NCBI GenBank assembly: GCA_017871115.1
Contig: JAFCIZ010000008.1
Location: forward strand, 186,001 to 250,000
Direction: 5' to 3'
Source of the DNA: Cunninghamella blakesleeana
Taxonomy: Eukaryota > Mucoromycota > Mucoromycetes > Mucorales > Cunninghamellaceae
Length of the DNA: 64,000 nt
The notes beneath the pieces are model-generated. The model saw nothing but the letters and a program-made list of their open reading frames with translations, ran no database searches and was not told the DNA's origin. A program made the translations under genes and the position numbers. Within the stretch, counting starts at the first letter, position 1, and each line of letters begins with the position of its first letter. This document shows, in pieces, positions 61,672 to 64,000 of this stretch.

Positions 61672-62476
61672 ATATATATACAATTTTATATAAATAAAAT
61701 TACTTTATATTATTAACTATTATAATATATATTGTTTATTTATAATGTTATTATTTTTAGTTTTTATAACATAAAGAGTTAAAAAAAAGAGAGAGAAAGA
61801 ATATAAGGATATTTAAATGTTCCACATCATATATATATAAATATTTTTAAGTTTGAATAAATATTATAAAAAAAAAGGTTAAATTTTTTATTTGCTACAT
61901 AGAGTCATTAATTATTATATTGTAGATCAATGGGAAATTTGAAATTCAGCTAAACAACTCGCCACTATAAGGAAAAAAAGAAAAGATCAAGTAACACATG
62001 ATGTTTTTTAAGGATAGTGGTACGAAAAAAAAAAAAAAACCTTACTAAATTGATATATGTACATACATTTTTAACTGTTTACAAAAATTCATCGAACTTA
62101 CCAAATCTATTATTATATAGGAAGTTCAATCTTATTTTATTTTTTCTTTAAAAATCTCGTTTTTTCTTGTCATTTTTATTTTTGTTGGGTGTTACCTTGT
62201 GTAATGGTATAAAAAGATAAAATAGTAATAAAAAAAAAATTAAAGAAAGAGAATAGAATATATGTGTAAACGGAAGGCGAAGGATTCGGAGTTGAATAAA
62301 AAGATGTAAAAGGAATTTAGCATGTTATGTATTTAAAAGTAATAAAATAAAATAAAAAGTTGTCTTTTTCTTTTTACTTTTTTTTTTTTCTTCTTCTCTT
62401 CTTTAACTTTCCTTTCCTTTCCTTTCCTTTCCTTTTTTATTTGTATTATAATTTTTATTCAGAAAGAAAGTAAAAT
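61672..62476. other. Intergenic region with pyrimidine-rich promoter tract
   Basis: 0.8 kb, mainly A/T-rich. Close to the MFS start lies a CCTTT repeat (about 62408-62437) within a longer pyrimidine tract from about 62367, typical of fungal promoters. Confidence 0.6.
62408..62437. repeat. CCTTT tandem repeat in promoter
   Basis: About five tandem copies of a CCTTT unit, 40-70 bp upstream of the Dal5-like ATG, inside a pyrimidine-rich tract. Confidence 0.8.
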
Positions 62477-63976
62477 ATGACTGTCGATAAAAAGGAATAT
62501 ACTATTGATCACGGCGATGGAAGAATAGAATATATTGTTGAAACTACAACTACATCTGCTACTGTTGGTGGTGATAGTCAAGTGGTTACCTCCGAATCTT
62601 CTTCTACTGTTCATACTGATGAAAAAAAAGAATTTATTGGTGATGGTAATGAAAAATTAGAACTTACTGGTGTTCAAGAAAAAGTAGAAACTCGTTATGA
62701 AAGTTCTGAAGAAGAAAAACAAATATCTGGTACCAATGAAAAATCAATTAACAATCAATTTGAAACCGTTATTGACAGTAAACAAGTTCGTGAACAATAT
62801 GATGAAACTGGTAACCATGAATATGTTCAATCTAAAGAAGAAATTCGTTTAGTACGTCGTTTAGATTATATTTATGTTATGCCTTGTATTGCTGCTATGA
62901 ATTTCTTACAAGTAAGCAATTTTTTTTTTTTTAAAAAATTTCCAATTTTTTTCTTAATTGGATGATGTGATGCAAAAAAAAATATTTCGATTCACGACAA
63001 ATTTACTAAGTTTACTAAATATAATTTTCTTTCTTTTTAATATAGTTTTTTGATAAATCGGCATTAAATTATGCAACTGTGTTGGGTATTGATACTGATA
63101 CTGGTGTTACTAGAGATCAATTAGCTTGGTTAGGAAGTATTTTCTACTTGGGTTATTTAATATATCAAGTTCCAAATGCTTATTTCTTACAAAGAGTACC
63201 TATTGGTCGCTATGTTGGTGCTGTTATCATTATTTGGGGTTTTGTTTTGGCTATTACTAGTTTAGCTACCAATTTCAGTCAATTGGCTGCTCTCCGTTTC
63301 TTATTAGGGTAAAAAAAAAAAAAAAGAACCACAATGATGTTTTTTATTTTATTTTACTTGTGTATACTAAATAGCCATGTTTCTTATTTTTATTATTTAT
63401 TTTAATAGGTTCTTTGAAGCTGGTATTTACCCATGTTGTATCATGATTATTAGTCTTATGTATCGTAGACGTGAACAAGCTGGTCGTATCGGTACTGTCT
63501 ATATTTGTAATGGTATTGCTATGTCTGTTGGTGGTTTAATTGGTAAATATAACAAAACAAAATTAAAAAACCATTAATTTTTAATATATTTACATATACG
63601 TATGTTATTCATTTATTGATGATTAGGTTACGGTATTGGTCATTTGGATATGGTTCACGGTTTACGTGGCTGGAAATGGATCATGATTATTCTTGGTGTA
63701 GTCACCATCGCCTTTGGTTTCTTCTGTTTCTTCTTCCTTATTGATAACCCAGATTCTAAATATATCTCCAAATCAGATGAAGTCAAAGCCATTATTACTG
63801 AAAGAGTTCTTGATAATGCTGTTGTTAGAACCAAAGAAATCAAAACAAAACATATGATTGAATCTCTTAAAGAACCAAGATTTTATTGCTTTATTTTAAC
63901 TTCCATGTTTATCAGTTTCCAAAATGGTGCTCTTACCAGTTTCAGTGCTTTAATTACCAAAAGTTTAGGTTTCGAT
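62477..63976 (+). CDS. Dal5-like MFS permease (3' end outside window)
   Basis: Four exons in the window (62477-62911, 63046-63308, 63409-63542, 63627-63976), 394 residues, followed by a GTAAGT donor at 63977; the rest lies beyond the right edge. About 125 hydrophilic, Glu/Thr/Ser-rich residues come first, an unusually long cytoplasmic head. The MFS core then starts (RRLDYIYVMPCIAAMNFLQF, DKSALNYATVLGI). Blocks typical of the anion:cation symporter (allantoate/nicotinate/pantothenate) family are present: LGSIFYLGYLIYQVPNAYFL, QRVPIGRYVG, LRFLLGFFEAGIYPCCIMII and MYRRREQAGRIG. The exact substrate (allantoate, vitamins or dipeptides) cannot be told. The plasma membrane is the expected location. 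Confidence 0.9.
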
Positions 63977-64000
63977 GTAAGTGATTTTCTACCTGTCAAA

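Noticed and set aside
1..64000. tRNA, rRNA or CRISPR loci
   Set aside because: No cloverleaf box A/box B pattern, no rRNA-like conserved stretch and no regularly spaced repeat array were found by eye.

Overview
The window is a strongly AT-rich piece of nuclear DNA from a filamentous fungus, most likely a member of the Mucorales or a close relative in Mucoromycota. Three things point there. Genes carry many short introns with GTAA/GTAT donors and TAG/CAG acceptors. Non-coding DNA is full of A/T homopolymers and (TA)n or (TTA)n microsatellites. One gene encodes a CotH-type secreted protein, a family typical of Mucoromycota among fungi. The species cannot be named from the sequence. Exon limits below were placed by hand from splice signals and reading-frame continuity, and total lengths follow from those joins.

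Layout, left to right. 1-6.8 kb (-): a Sec7/BIG-type Arf exchange factor in at least 14 exons, running off the left edge. 7.7-10.3 kb (-): a mitochondrial PPR-like protein. 12.3-12.8 kb (-): a small secreted, probably GPI-anchored Cys-rich protein. 14.0-15.7 kb (+): an intronless MFS transporter. 17.5-17.9 kb (+): a four-helix MAPEG-like membrane protein. 19.4-21.7 kb (-): a Golgi-type glycosyltransferase with a GT31-like half fused to a GT34 half. 22.2-23.9 kb (-): Elongator subunit Elp4. 24.9-26.7 kb (-): a Ser/Asn-rich protein resembling the Sog2 domain of the RAM pathway. 26.9-28.2 kb (-): a UCH-family deubiquitinase with a 12-nt microexon. 28.5-32.7 kb (-): the Tel2 PIKK chaperone subunit in 13 exons.

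The most unusual part is 32.9-37.2 kb (+). It holds an apparently intact HET-domain protein and, just upstream, a decayed paralogue of it. The intact protein begins with three tandem PCNA-interacting-peptide-like motifs and a Lys/Glu run, which suggests a nuclear, clamp-linked HET effector.

Further right: 37.5-39.8 kb (-) Coq8; 40.2-41.9 kb (-) a velvet-family regulator, divergent from 42.5-43.5 kb (+) a YjbQ/UPF0047 enzyme; 44.1-44.6 kb (-) a small protein with a possible PP1-docking motif; 45.9-48.0 kb (-) the CotH-family protein; 48.8-49.8 kb (-) an AGTRAP-like membrane protein in six small exons. The 3.8 kb from 49.8 to 53.7 kb is gene-poor, with decayed or tiny ORFs. Then come 53.7-58.5 kb (+) a large PH-PH-LRR protein of CARMIL-like layout, 59.0 kb (+) a 61-residue secreted six-Cys peptide, 59.8-61.7 kb (+) a HERPUD-like ERAD protein, and 62.5 kb to the right edge (+) a Dal5-like MFS permease, cut by the window end.

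The genes form no operon or cluster. Most are conserved housekeeping genes for trafficking, translation fidelity, respiration, proteostasis and genome stability. Between them lie lineage-specific secreted proteins and the HET pair. No tRNA, rRNA, CRISPR array or intact transposon was recognised.
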